64,000 bases of DNA from Balanoglossus misakiensis (taxonomy: Eukaryota; Hemichordata). Positions 13,558 to 25,400 of this stretch are shown here, piece after piece; the stretch's first letter is position 1; every line of letters starts with the position of its first letter. The translations under genes and the position numbers were made by a program. The DNA lies in assembly GCA_040954595.2 (NCBI GenBank), contig CM082578.2:5518001-5582000 (forward strand). The letters are read 5' to 3'. Below the pieces are notes generated by a model that searched no databases, was not told where the DNA came from, and saw only the letters and a program-made list of their open reading frames with translations.

Positions 13558-14073
13558 ATGAACACACCCAGAGCAAGTTCGGTTGATGTTGAAGACTTTC
13601 TTCGAAATATTGATCCAATGCTTGAAAAATATGCCAGTGATTTTCGTCGGTTGGATTTTGTGAACACAACTCATATGAAATTTCTGGAACCAAGAGATCT
13701 GGAGAAGTTCACGTGCAAAGTTAGTGATGTTCACCGGAGAATGTTGCAAAACTACAAACACCCAGTTCAAAACTGGGTTTGCGGGATGAAAAAAGCCCAA
13801 AGGCGCACGAAGGACTTTAAGAAACAAGGTGACATCGTGATTGCTGACAATGCTCCGATACATCACCACGAAGGCGAACTGATTCTCTCAAACTGGTTGG
13901 AAACTCTTGGAATGGAATACACTTTCACTCCGGCATATTCTCCCGATCTGAATCCCGTCGAACACTGTTTCGGTAAAGTGAAAAAACTCTTGAAAGCAGA
14001 ACGATTTCGCGGTCTCCTTCATGCCAAACTGTCTGTCGCTGTATATGATGACGTCAGGGAAATCACTTGCTAA
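13558..14073 (+). pseudogene. Tc1/mariner-family DDE transposase, C-terminal half
   Basis: A 171-codon frame. Its last third carries the IS630/Tc1 DDE signature: GDIVIADNAPIHHHEG (second catalytic Asp in ADNA) and, about 45 residues later, AYSPDLNPVEHCFGKVK (third acidic residue in NPVE). The frame then runs to a stop inside the right inverted arm. The first catalytic Asp and the DNA-binding domain are not present in this frame, and it is shorter than the usual 340 residues or so, so it is a 5'-truncated copy. A plus-strand frame immediately upstream (13313-13561) is out of register. Confidence 0.8.
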
Positions 14074-14559
14074 GATACAGCAACATATTTGACGGAAACA
14101 CTGGCTATATAATAGTAGATGAATAATCTGAAACATCGGCAGTCATGATACGATTTAAAGTTCAGTCATGTTGATTGTTTTGAGTTCAGGGTTGGGAAAG
14201 CGTTGTACTTTGTCAAGCGGGTGGACAATGTGGAAGTTCAACTTCCATTTCTTTTCATGGCGTCTGTATTCTCAGTTTATTATCGGTCACAAATCAACTA
14301 TTTAACATGAACTACCACTGGAATTTTCTTGTTCAACGTTTGAAGGTTTATAAAAAAAAAGCATGAAAGTTTAAAAACATTGCATGCGAAGTCTGATTGT
14401 GTGTACGTGTGCAGTGAAGCGATGGATTGCAGAGACAATATGCGTACGCTCCCTTTGGAATTCAACTTGCTACAATGTTTGACTTCTGTACTTGCCAGCG
14501 ATAAAGAAAGTCGTCAAACCCAGAAATCAAAACCGGACACTCAATTAATTTTCCCTGTA

Positions 14560-15638
14560 GTTTCATTGGCAATTTACTAGTTTGTCATATTGCAGAGTCT
14601 CTCCACGGACCGAGGTCTGATTTATCACTAATGTTACGCTCATGTTTTATTCATTATCACATCCGAATAGTTAGCACATGTCGTGTACTTTTCAACATGT
14701 TTGTATGTTATGTTCACATGCTCCGTTTTGTGTTCATTGCCTGTACATGTATGCTACCATTTCACGTTTTCATAGACTAGGTCAGAAACAGAAAATTAGC
14801 ATGTGCCTGATATAAAAATAGCTTGCTCAGTGGGCGATATTTCATTTGTGTTATTTTCATACACCAAATACAATAAAATGGCAGAGGATTGGAAAAGTAT
14901 ATACAAATGCCCCAAACACATTACGGCCCCTTAACTGGGCAATTATGCGATGGGTATGAAATGAAACGTTCATATCTTAAATTCTTTCCCGCCAAACTTT
15001 GTTTAATACTTGCATTAAAATGCTCTAGTTCTGTTCTGATTTATATTCAAAATTTATACCAGTAATGATTCTTAATCTTATGATGTTGTACATCACGGAG
15101 CACTAATCGGCATTCATATTTAGATTTGCCATTGTGTGTGCCCACAACTGTTTCACCATACATGTATATTCAAGGTTAAAATACTGTTTCACCATATATT
15201 CAAGGTTAAAATAAACATCAATATCATAATAATGCTTCTTAACAGCTGTCGTCACGTGTGACCAACGGCAGTACCGAAATAAACATGTTTTTATGTCCAC
15301 ATTTGTGTAAGTTGTGAACATTGTATTGATTGTTGACCCGATGCAACAGCTGTCAAGTTGAAAAAAATCGGTAGAAGTACTCGCCTTAGAAAAGACGAAA
15401 ATAATGATATGCCGGTTTAAATAAAGGTACGTATTTTCGAAAGAGCTGCCACCTGTAACCCCATTGTATAAACAGAGGGAATTCCTTGCGGTTGTTCATT
15501 ACAATTGCATGAAATCCATTCACTGGGATACGGGAGTGACAATGATTAATAGCAACATATATATGACAAGCTTCACTGAGACAAATTAACTGCAACCGCG
15601 AGGTTTAGAATTACATTTTATAAACCCACATCAATGCC
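14560..15638. other. Intergenic DNA, nothing recognised
   Basis: AT-rich, with a local partial duplication at 15150-15212 (a CATATATTCAAGGTTAAAAT-like segment occurs twice, about 35 bp apart). No gene supported. Confidence 0.5.
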
Positions 15639-15826
15639 GTGTTGTGTTGTGTTGTGTTGTGTTGTGTTGTGTTGTGTTGTGTTGTGTTGTGTTGTGTTGT
15701 GTTGTGTTGTGTTGTGTTGTGTTGTGTTGTGTTGTGTTGTGTTGAGTTGTGTTGTGTTGTGTTGTGTTGTGTTGTGTTGTGTTGTGTTGTGTTGTGTTGT
15801 GTTGTGTTGTGTTGTGTTGTGTTGTG
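15639..15826. repeat. (TGTTG)n pentanucleotide microsatellite
   Basis: About 188 bp of uninterrupted GTGTT pentamers, roughly 37 units, with one substitution at 15745 (GTTGA) and decay at 15826-15845. The plus strand of the core contains no C. Long open frames on both strands here are artefacts of the repeat. Confidence 0.97.
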
Positions 15827-17199
15827 CAGTGCTGTGCTTTCTGTGTTGAATGAGAAGTAGGGCAGCCGTCGATGGGCGACATGAGGCTCAGACGCCCATG
15901 CCAATTGGAAAAGCCACCACACATCTCTCTTGGTGAAAGCAAATGATAACCGAGTGGTTGGATATGACCCATTTCCACACTTTACCGCGGTGTTGTATAT
16001 GATTAGCTTATAATACAGTAAGGCATTAGCGGTACATTAGGTAATGTAAGACGTGTGAGCAATTTCGAGAAAGTTCATTGTAATGCTGTTCATACGATTT
16101 AAAGTCGAAAAACTAATTGAAGAGCAGCCGTACAATTCTAATGATTTTTTTCAACTGGGTACAGTCGTAAATAAACACTTAAACTCGCTGGATTACGAAT
16201 CGTTAACTATGCTGAATCGTCAGCTAAGTAATGTGTAATTACCTCTTGTTACATGTATAAGGTAAACGGTCGTGATGTAAACTGAGATGGGCGTCGTAAA
16301 ACCGCAGTAAATTGGGTACCCGCAGATGAATTCTTTATGGTAATTCGTGAGTGGATTCTGAATATGTTTGATATGAGCGTGACAGTTGTGGTTCTTTGAT
16401 CGACAGCAATTGGCATAGTTATTCGCGTAATGACTGAAAGGTAACCTCTAACAATGTTGAATTTGGTCAAGGTTATCTACAGACGGTAACTATCTATATG
16501 TGAGACAGACCGTTGTTGGTTCTAGCTGAAGATGATTTAAGCAACAGATGGTTCTCGTAACCCTGCAGACAAGCGGTTGCTTTGAAATTGCTCGCAACAC
16601 TGCAACAAGCTGAATGTCTACAAGTCATGGATGCAGGCACCATCCTCCAAAATTGACATTGTCATAAACGAGCTCCTTCGGAAAGGAAAACATAAACGTC
16701 TGTAAATATGTTTTGCGCCTGCGCGGTGTTGTTATCCAGGCGTTGCCAAGTGCTACAAAGGAAACCCTTCAGTTAAGGAGTCACCAGAAAAGCCATGTGC
16801 TTCCCGTTTCTGTCAAAGAATGTACCCGTTCTATGTCTTACTCAAAGTAAAAGAATGGAAACCAAAGCAAGGGCCCCTATTTGAGATCACACTATATCTA
16901 GAACTCACAATACTAGTATGTATAGCATGTATGTAATATAGTAAAATATCAGAATAGGGCAGGATAAGATGGCCAACGATATAGAATCCGCAAACGAAAT
17001 TATTTTCTGTAATGCAGGCGAAAACAATTGCACAAAAGCGCCGGATGCAGTAGGAGGTAATGGAATTGCTAACGTGTGGAAAAACTCTCCAGTGAGATGT
17101 TCAATTCTGTGACGTCTTTGTCCCGCGGAACGGAAATTGATGAACAAAAGAATTATGTCAGTTTCACTCTGATGTGTATGTAACTGATTGATTTGTCAA
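15827..17199. other. Intergenic DNA, nothing recognised
   Basis: No supported exon, RNA gene or repeat. Confidence 0.5.
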
Positions 17200-17480
17200 T
17201 GTTACCGGGGACGAAGTGCTCTCTGCTATTCAAGACTTATCAGCAGGGGAATCAGCTGGCGTTGATCTAATTACATCTAATCTCTGGAAATCCGCACATT
17301 CAATTCCTTTGACTTGTACTGATTCTTTGTATTTTTATGCTACCATTATTCATGGTCATCAGCCACCAAAGCAATCTTATTCCCCAGGACGAGACACAAC
17401 TTTTGGATGATGCAGGCTATTACCATCCAATTGCACTAGCGAGAAGGTTGTCTGAAGTCTTTGAGCATATACTGTCATCT
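17200..17480 (+). pseudogene. LINE reverse-transcriptase fragment
   Basis: The frame at 17216 reads AIQDLSAGESAGVDLITSNL followed by a WKSAH and IIHGHQPPK segment, a typical start of a non-LTR retrotransposon reverse transcriptase (K-x-G-K-S-x-G-x-D-G-I block, then the hydrophobic helix). A frame change near 17400 continues with YHPIALARRLSEVFE, matching the Y-R-P-I-A-L-x(4)-S-K-V-F-E block. Frameshift and truncation show a dead copy. It is probably related to the minus-strand fragments at 32259-33260. Confidence 0.75.
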
Positions 17481-19523
17481 TGTGTGAGGACTCCATTACT
17501 TCTCACAGTCTACGGTTTTTGTTTTAAGCAAGAAAACACCACGTTCCTTTATTTATACTTTGTCAGAGTGAGTTTCCGTTTCAAACTAAGGCACGGTTGG
17601 CTCTCTTCTTGTCTCGTTGATGTCAACATTGACAATTTCATCAATAAGAGTCGGAAACGTTGGAAATGTTTGACTAACAAATTGAAGTGGATATTTCAAC
17701 CTTTCTTTAAAAGAAAGTTTGATGGCCGTTCACATTACTCTGTTTTACGATAGTATTTCCTATCAAAAGTTCCAGTATAGTCACGAACCGACACGTTTGA
17801 AAGTCTTTTCCACTGTATTGCTACATTCAGCTGGTACAAGTTAACTTCTTGCATAATGATCCCATTTGAATCGTGATTATCACCCAGAGGCATGCTGCAA
17901 AGCCGTTATAAATAATTGGCACACAATAAAAAAAAATTAAGTGTTACTAGTACAGGTGTAATTTCAAAGGCGATACTCACAAACACAATCCTCTTCTGAA
18001 CACATGATTCAACTTACAAATTCTTCTCTTAAAATGGTTGTTTCGAGGTATATTTATATGTCTCACAAAAATTTCATTTTCCCTGAAAACTAAATCCACA
18101 CAATTAGAAGGCAGTAAGAATAGCAGGTTTAAAAGTAAAAACGTACGATCTTAGAAAAAAATGGTAGGTAAAGAATTCAACTATTTTGCAGAAAGACATT
18201 CCACCTATCTTGCAAACTTATTAATCAGGGTTATTGCAGAGAAAAGAATTGTTTCTACATTCAAACGCGTTTTGGCAGATGCAATGAGCTAGTGGATAAG
18301 TATCCATGAAGCAAATGCAAGATCGCTGATATGGTATCAGCCACGTTTGTATTTAATGTGTGACTGCATGCTCTCTATTTTGAATTCGATATTGATATAT
18401 AGCAGGTGGAACATGTAGGGCAGTGTACGCTTAATATTTTCGAAACAATTGGTCCTTTTTGCCGGAAGTCTATATATATGACTTTCACGGACTTGATTAT
18501 ATTCTGTGTGTTTTGTTAATTGTCTATGCTGTGCTGTAGCGTTTTGTGACTTTGTCTTTGCAACTGGTCATGTACTAGTAAATGTTGTATGTCTGACCTA
18601 TCAACTTTGGAATATGGATGGGAATGGCCGCAAATATTCACCTCATTAAGTGATATCGTGTGAGATTGTGGTCAATAAACGTACAATGTACGTGATACGA
18701 TTTATTAATGACGTAATACAAAATTATATGAGGAAACGGAAAATGACATTTTGTACAAAACACTCATCCTATACTGAACAGATTGAGTTCTCGCAAACAT
18801 TATTGTGTTGCAATAAGGTAAGCTGACTCGTTAAATAGATAGACTTTCTTTGTACGTGACAGTTGTAAGTAATATGCATTAACCAACTTGATAACTTCAA
18901 GTGTGGACATGTACATCTATATACAGTGTATATATGATGCATTTCACTCAGGGGAGAATCTTCACGAAACGTTATGAATGAATGAAAATCTATGGGTCCC
19001 AGAGTTGATTGCGAAGACCTATCGCGTATCATATCGTATACCAACTCTTGAAGAAGGAAAGGGTTGGCGTGCCCTACATGCACATTTGTAATTGTGAACA
19101 ATGGTATATGGGAGCTGTGGGTCCCATCAATCAGCGACCATATGCAGTATTCAGGATCAAATTGCCCTTAATGAAAAGTATTGCCCTACCCAACTACACG
19201 GGGATTTTTCGAGCTAACCATGCGTCACGTTAAATTTCCATATCATAAGGGATCGAGATCTGCACGGCGATTTTCATCTGATTTCCCGCTCGTTTTTCCG
19301 ACAGGTTGGTTTGACTCGTTATACTTATCTAAAGAAAGTACGTCTCATTGAAAAACGCTATCGACCATCAAGATCGGTTCCCACATAAAACAAAATTGAC
19401 ATGCCTACGTGACACTATTATTTTTTGTATGTTGTGCCAATGGAACATTCTATGTTAGTATCTGCCTTTGACTCAACGAACATAACTTGGTTCATATCGC
19501 CCGAACCCCCTTCCTCATAAAAG
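17481..19523. other. Intergenic DNA, nothing recognised
   Basis: AT-rich. Continuing frames at 17500-17750 have no recognisable motif and no sign of splicing. Nothing else supported. Confidence 0.5.
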
Positions 19524-19690
19524 GCTTTATAATATACCTCATGCTAATACTGTGTCGTGATTCGCCAGAATCTGTCACGTGATAGGAAAATAGAATCGAC
19601 TATGAATCCCTAGGGAAATAGCAGAAAAAATATAAACCGGTCACGTGACCAACGTGGATGAGGTTTATTATAAAACACCTATGGCCTGGC
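19524..19690. repeat. Short palindromic repeat with CACGTG (family H, copy 3)
   Basis: Inverted ends: TTATAATATACCTCAT on the left and ATGAGGTTTATTATAA on the right, the latter followed by AACACC. Inside are GTGATTCGCCAGAATCTGTC-ACGTGA and a second GTCACGTGACC. The same ordered words occur near 11.74 and, inverted, near 33.93 kb. It lies 466 bp upstream of the GPCR start codon, so the two E-box-like CACGTG sites could be exapted, but that is only a possibility. Confidence 0.55.
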
Positions 19691-20155
19691 TTATATTCAG
19701 ACCATAGCAGCCGTTTTTACCCCTTCGTGACTGTGAGTTACCAGAATCATATGCTATTTCCCTCGGCCGGATATTTGAATTCACTCTGTACTGCGTATTC
19801 GGCCGGGTTTTGAGTAAACTAACCCTAAAAATCAAAATTCAGAACCTCGGCTTAATAACTTTTTAAAAATATATGGTTCGCATGTGCTGGTACATTGTCT
19901 TTGTGGGGGAAATACACAGCGCGGGTAGAATGCAGCGCCACCTTAAGTCGTTCGTTTTTGTTATGGGCGTATCTGCATACTATCGTTCAGTCACCCTAGC
20001 GCCTGTCACACAAATGTAAAAGCAATGGAATAGCGCACATCACTGTATGCGCTCGTTGCTGTTGAACAGCCGTGGCAGACGAGTTGGCGACACTATAAAC
20101 GTTGGGAAACACTGGAGGTTTGGAGAACAGCAGCGCCGGATCAATAGGAACCAGA

Positions 20156-21139
20156 ATGCAGATCACCGGCAATGAAACCGACAGACTTAACGACACCAGC
20201 GGGTTCTGTGAATTCGACTTTCAGCCGTACTTTGTGGTGGGTGTGACGATCACAACGTTTGGTATAATAGGAAACTTGGCTTTTCTGTTCGTTATCGTCC
20301 GTGTGCCCTCTATGAGGACAACGACCAACGCGTACTTGTTTAACTTGGCGATAGCCGATCTGATTCATCTGATAACCCACTTGCTCATGTGGATGTGTCG
20401 AATAGTGGAGGGAGAGGATTGTTTTCTGCGGGACTATTCGTGCCAAATGATCATTCCTTCCCGCGTCAGTCAGTACGTGTCCATGTTTACGGTGACGGTG
20501 TTGAGTATCGTGCGGTACCTCGCTCTGTGCAAACCCATATTCTACAGAGATGGCATCGTTAACAGGGCATACTGTGTCTGCTGGGTAATACTGATAATGT
20601 GGTTAGTCTCAACCCTTTTGCCGTTGGATGCCTCCCTTCGCTGCAACGAGGAAGCCGTTCGCGCTGATAACATCATCTTCGCTGTGCTGGTATTCAGTCT
20701 TATGATTATTGTATCGGTTTTCTATTTTCTAATAATCCGACGAATGAAACGTTCATCGCGGTCGGTTCGTGGTCGCGACAAGCAAGTGATAAGCGTGTGC
20801 CTGGCAACAGCGGTTATATACTTCCTAGGCACAGCCCCACTGACGACGTTGGGTGTTGTTCGCCTTAGCTTTCCCTTTCCGCCGTGCTCCCTGAAGATAA
20901 AAATAGCCAACAATATTGGTGTTCATCTACTGGAAGTCAACTCAGCTGTCAATCCGATAATTTATAACATCCTCAGCTCAAAATTTAGATTGGCATTCTT
21001 GTCGGCGTTTGGGTGCGTGTATCGCCGAACTCCAAATTCTGACGTCACCTGCAGGAACAACCGTTCGTCACTAAACCAACTCAACACTCGCGACACAGCC
21101 GCGGGCGAGGGAGAGCTGCATCTTCAAAAACTGAAATGA
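20156..21139 (+). CDS. Class A (rhodopsin-like) G-protein-coupled receptor, intronless, peptide-receptor-like
   Basis: Predicted 327-residue seven-transmembrane receptor of the plasma membrane. The first in-frame ATG is at 20156; an in-frame stop lies at 20096, so no upstream ATG is possible. The N-terminus has two N-glycosylation sites (NET at 6, NDT at 12). Landmarks: GN at 39-40 in TM1, NLAIADL with Asp68 in TM2, Cys96 near the top of TM3 and Cys163 in extracellular loop 2 (likely disulfide), Trp143 in TM4, NPIIY at 266-270 in TM7, then the SSKFRLAF helix-8 start with a possible palmitoylated Cys287. Oddities: the usual DRY at the end of TM3 is VRY (119-121), and TM6 lacks the CWxP motif (GTAP at 225-228). 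General resemblance is to invertebrate neuropeptide receptors, but no ligand can be named. No introns and no close neighbour gene. Confidence 0.9.
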   Translation: MQITGNETDRLNDTSGFCEFDFQPYFVVGVTITTFGIIGNLAFLFVIVRVPSMRTTTNAYLFNLAIADLIHLITHLLMWMCRIVEGEDCFLRDYSCQMIIPSRVSQYVSMFTVTVLSIVRYLALCKPIFYRDGIVNRAYCVCWVILIMWLVSTLLPLDASLRCNEEAVRADNIIFAVLVFSLMIIVSVFYFLIIRRMKRSSRSVRGRDKQVISVCLATAVIYFLGTAPLTTLGVVRLSFPFPPCSLKIKIANNIGVHLLEVNSAVNPIIYNILSSKFRLAFLSAFGCVYRRTPNSDVTCRNNRSSLNQLNTRDTAAGEGELHLQKLK

Positions 21140-22116
21140 AAGTATTGAGATAAGAAGTTCAACTCACTGATTTAATCCCACAGTTGTTGCTTCATGTTAG
21201 TGTTAGTATTTTCCGACTACACGTCCATCTTACAGTGACACGTGCACAACGAGCTGAGATGTGTCCCTTCACGAGGACAATGCAGATCAAATCATAGTCC
21301 TGGTGAGGTTCAAGAATGGAAGACAAACTGACCAGGAACATTCACTCAAAGGAATTTTACAGCCCGTCATTATCTGCTTCTGCAAAACGCGACTAACAGT
21401 GAACGTTTCTTCAAGTCACCATGGCGACAATGTCACATCTAATAGAACTTGAGCTTATTAATGGTATATGCCTGGCGCACAACAAGACTGTATTTGATAA
21501 TGACTCGCTGGCGATTTTGTATGTTAATAGTATAAATTGTTAAATATTCGCACTTTTATACTTTGTGATCATAGCGGGTCAGTTTTTGTTTCAAGATGGC
21601 GCACAGAGATGGAGCATATCTTTGAAATACTAATTGTTACGGTCTTGCATAATTAATTTGTAACCATAACCTTATGGCAAATGAGTTCAATGTCAGATCA
21701 TTTTGTATCTGTAAATATTTTAGTCGTTTTTATCGCTTAAGACAAGAGAAATTATTCGTCTCGCATTTGTTTATCTCAGCAGATGGGCGTTATTAGACGC
21801 ACGTTCCTACAGTAACTATATATCTTTTGGTATTTGGCTTCAACTGATTTTTTCTATATTCTCGTTCATAAGACATGCCAGGTTTTGAGCATAATTGTTC
21901 ACTGCACTACATGCTTGGCTAATCTTTAATATATATGATTCCACTCCAATTATCACATTTTACAATATACTAATAAATCCACGGGTTTCTGCAAGTTGCC
22001 AAGCACGTTCTGAGACGAAACCTGTCCAAAAGCTACAATTTCCGGAACTATAATATTTCTTAGCTCAAGTACACAGTGAATGCGAGTTCATAAAACATAA
22101 CTTTTATGTGGAACAC
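21140..22116. other. Probable 3' flank of the GPCR gene and intergenic DNA
   Basis: No close canonical polyadenylation signal after the stop; the first AATAAA I see is about 830 bp downstream near 21972. No other gene supported. Confidence 0.4.
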
Positions 22117-22410
22117 GCGCTCATCTCTTTTGGGCTACGCTCATCTACTTTTTGCAGAGTCATGCATGACAAATTTGTTAGAAAACAAACGGCGCTCATC
22201 TCTTTTGGGCTACGCTCATTTACTTTTTGCTGAGTCATGCATGACAAATTTGTTAGAAAACAAACGAAATTGCGATATTATAACCTGCCCACCAATACAG
22301 GTTATATGCCAGAAACGCGAGAGAAATATCGCTTTTTCCTTGTTTACTAACGTTTTTTCCACATATGACTCAGCAAAAAAGTAAATGAGCATAGCCTAAA
22401 ACAAGTCAGC
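22117..22410. mobile_element. Imperfect foldback element with tandemly duplicated left arm
   Basis: A 75-bp unit starting GCGCTCATCTCTTTTGGGCT occurs twice in tandem (22117 and 22192) with two or three differences. Its inverted counterpart lies at 22368-22400, where GACTCAGCAAAAAAGTAAAT is followed by GAGCATAGCC. The centre holds a perfect 8-bp stem, ATAACCTG with CAGGTTAT (about 22280-22305). This is a MITE-like hairpin with one arm duplicated. The 25-residue repeated peptide frame across it is a consequence of the 75-bp period (divisible by 3), not evidence of a gene. Confidence 0.7.
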
Positions 22411-25400
22411 GCTTGTTGACCGTAGCTGCTGCAATATTTAGAGATTTTTTATCGGGTGATTTTATGTTGATTTGTCTCAAGTATGTTCGGATTTCACTGA
22501 ACGATGGCGAACCTGCAAGGCCATTCTGGCGAAACGACCTTAGGTTTTTTATATAGTGAAACATGCTGGTCTTAATTCATGTAGTTTACGATGGCCAGTT
22601 CGACATTGATGCTATTTGAACACGCGCTTTGCAACTGCTGGTATCACGTTTCATTATGTATGCATTGAGTTAACGTTGGTATACATCATTATCTCATTCG
22701 GTTATACCGTTGTTATTTAGTTGTCTTGGTACTTGGTAGTGTTGTTGCCTTTATTTTTGGACTCGTGTCACCATTACTATATCATTACTTGGGCATTCGG
22801 TTGTTACTAGTATTATACCATTGTTCAAACTTTCCATTTGATTTATTATATTGATTTTTTCATTGTTGATTGTTTGGTCATTATTTGGAGTTTATTTGGT
22901 CATTATTTTGTATTTACCGGTAGTTATTGTGCCAGAATTGGATTGGTCACCCTGATGCCATAATGTCATTATTTAGTCATTATTTGCCCTGATTATTCAA
23001 CCTGTAAATATTGCTACTCCCTTTAAACTCTTACCCAGAAAACACTGCACGAAATGGTGACCATGGATTATTCCGCAAGAAGTGTGAAGTCTTGATCCTT
23101 CTCACGTCGACCAAACGACTCCAACACTGACAGACTTGTGGATTCCTGCAGGTGGGGCTGACTGGCAGGCGATAAGTGATGCAGCCACACTTCTGGAGAA
23201 CGCAACCGTCCGCCTCGTGAAGGCGCTATTAAAGATATACGGTCATTCAACCACTGTTACCATGGAAAACCCATGATTTTTTGCCAGAAACGCTCTTACC
23301 GGACATCCATGAAACCAGCGTGTGAGATTCAAGTTTCGTGTACAAAGTATAGAATATCATAAAAACTAGCTGACTTTGATTCTTTACTTGCACAGATGTA
23401 GACCAATCGAACTCTATGGACGAACTCGGCAACGCACGAATGGAAGAAAGAAGTACCCCGTCGTACAATTATACTACTATAGTATCATTTTCATTCTCAA
23501 TACATATATTTTAACGCTGAGTTTGAGATCAGTACAACAATTCAAAGCCACTGCGGCCAGGCGGGAACCCAAAAGTGCGGTTTTGTGCCGGGCGGAGGAA
23601 AACTCTTTGCCGAAATATGTGCCTGTCACTTTCAATATAAACAACTCTCCTGCTATCTATGTATATACAGCGATCATTACATTGATAAAGCAGTAGTAGT
23701 GTTTTTGTACACGACGCCCAGGAAATAACGTACCATATACTCCAACGAAAAGAGGGGAAAACCAAAACCAAACAGCACCATCATTTTCTAGATCAACGGC
23801 ATATCACCTTGCCAATACTCATCTTCACTTTGAAAGACTTGCGGAAAATGACTAAAATCGGACGAATACAAGTCCAAAGACGGCCAGTCACAACATGGCG
23901 TGTCAAAACCCATACTGAACGATGACTATTTACGTGAATTTGCATGTACTGGCGAAGAACGAAATTTAAACACAACACGTGACTAAAAGTTAAACATTCG
24001 TTCGCAGTCACCATGCATTATCTCCTTTTGGAAGTAGCTTGGCATTGCACTTAGCACATGTCCCTGCAGGGCACAACAAGCACTCCGCCTAAAGGTAGTC
24101 AAACGTCGCGCCAAGCTGCATATCCAGTCGACCATCTCTGTATTCCTGCAGCTCAACAGGGTCACATATAACTTCAGCAAATTGCAACAGATTAGCATGT
24201 TGGAACGGAGAATTACGGCGATATGAAGTACCCATTACCGACCATTTTCGTGTCAGAATCCTTCTGTATCCGTGTTGACAGTATGGAGGCTAAGGAGTGG
24301 TGTCCCCGTGCACTTTACGCAGTATTTCGATTTATCAAAGGTTAGACTCAGTGAAGAGCATTGAAATACCCACTGGCAATACATCTGCTCAGTAACATGA
24401 CCAGCCTCCAATATACAGAGAATTTAGATAAACCCGATGGCAGCACATTTGTAATCTAGTATTAACCGACTCAAACGAGTAAGAATAGCCGTGCAATTAT
24501 TCTGAAAGAGTTTCTACAGTCGCCATTTTGTGCAACGGATTCTGGGTAAGAGTTCAGCTGGACTCCAGAGTTAAGTATGTTGGCAGTTAATGGGGGTCAA
24601 ATAATAATAATATAAGAAAAATAATACATAAATAATATAAATAAAAGCCTGATAATGGTGACAAGGCTAATTTAGCGTAAGAACTAAATAAACATCGGAG
24701 AATAATGACCAAATAATTGAAATAAACGTCACTCAAATAATTGAATAAAGACATAGCCCATGGGGTTGATTCACACTTTCTCTTTACACTGGAATTTTAA
24801 TATTTACTCCCTTGTCTCTCTCACACAACACACAGAACAAACACAGTTTCAGTCAATTAAAGATACAAGTTAGAATAATATTACACTGCCCGATTAATAT
24901 CTACTACAGATTTTCAGAAATGGTGGTCGCACCATATATTGAAAAGAATCATTAAAACATGCAAATGAGCACTTTCTTGATCCGAAACTGCATTGATTGG
25001 TTTTGTATTGTCAAAACGACCATCATTTCTGACGTCGAGTAAAATTTCTTCAAATTATTATTGTATTAAATCCGTCATCTTCTAAAGCATTGCCAAACGT
25101 CAGAAAAAAAGCTTTATATTGATATAACTACTGTTTTTGATACAAAACGTATTTGGCCGAGAAATGTATGATTAAAGGTATATCGTCATAAACCTATCCC
25201 GCCCTAAGACTATACACGAGCCATACCCACACATGTCACAAATATATCAGGTTATGCAAATTTGCTTTATAAATATCGATTGCTGTCAAATATCCACATT
25301 TTGTGCTTTCTCTGGTCAAATTGCGCACTAGATGTTCACTTTATTATCATGATTTTCAATGCCATGCAAGATACATGTAACTGCATTACTTCATACATGT

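Larger units (their letters stand above)
12391..14559. mobile_element. Tc1/mariner-type foldback element with TA flanks
   Basis: The outer ends read TA-CAGGGAAAATTAATTGAG at 12391 and the inverted copy ending CCCTG-TA at 14559, as expected for an IS630/Tc1/mariner insertion at TA. The inverted arms run about 620 bp (12391-13006 and 13931-14559) and include 3' transposase coding sequence in both orientations. The 924-bp spacer holds the rest of a transposase frame on the plus strand and an N-terminal piece on the minus strand. The simplest reading is two inverted, internally deleted copies joined head to head. Arm divergence by eye is modest, with small indels. Confidence 0.8.

Noticed and set aside
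13217-13869. 158- and 129-codon minus-strand frames over the transposase
   Set aside because: Antisense shadows of the plus-strand transposase; no motif of their own.
15611-15978. Long Cys/Val and Thr/Gln/His-rich frames on both strands
   Set aside because: Produced by the stop-free pentanucleotide repeat; no start context, no unique sequence.
20102-20155. Upstream start of the GPCR frame at 20102
   Set aside because: The codon is TTG, not ATG, and an in-frame stop lies at 20096; ATG at 20156 is the eukaryotic start.
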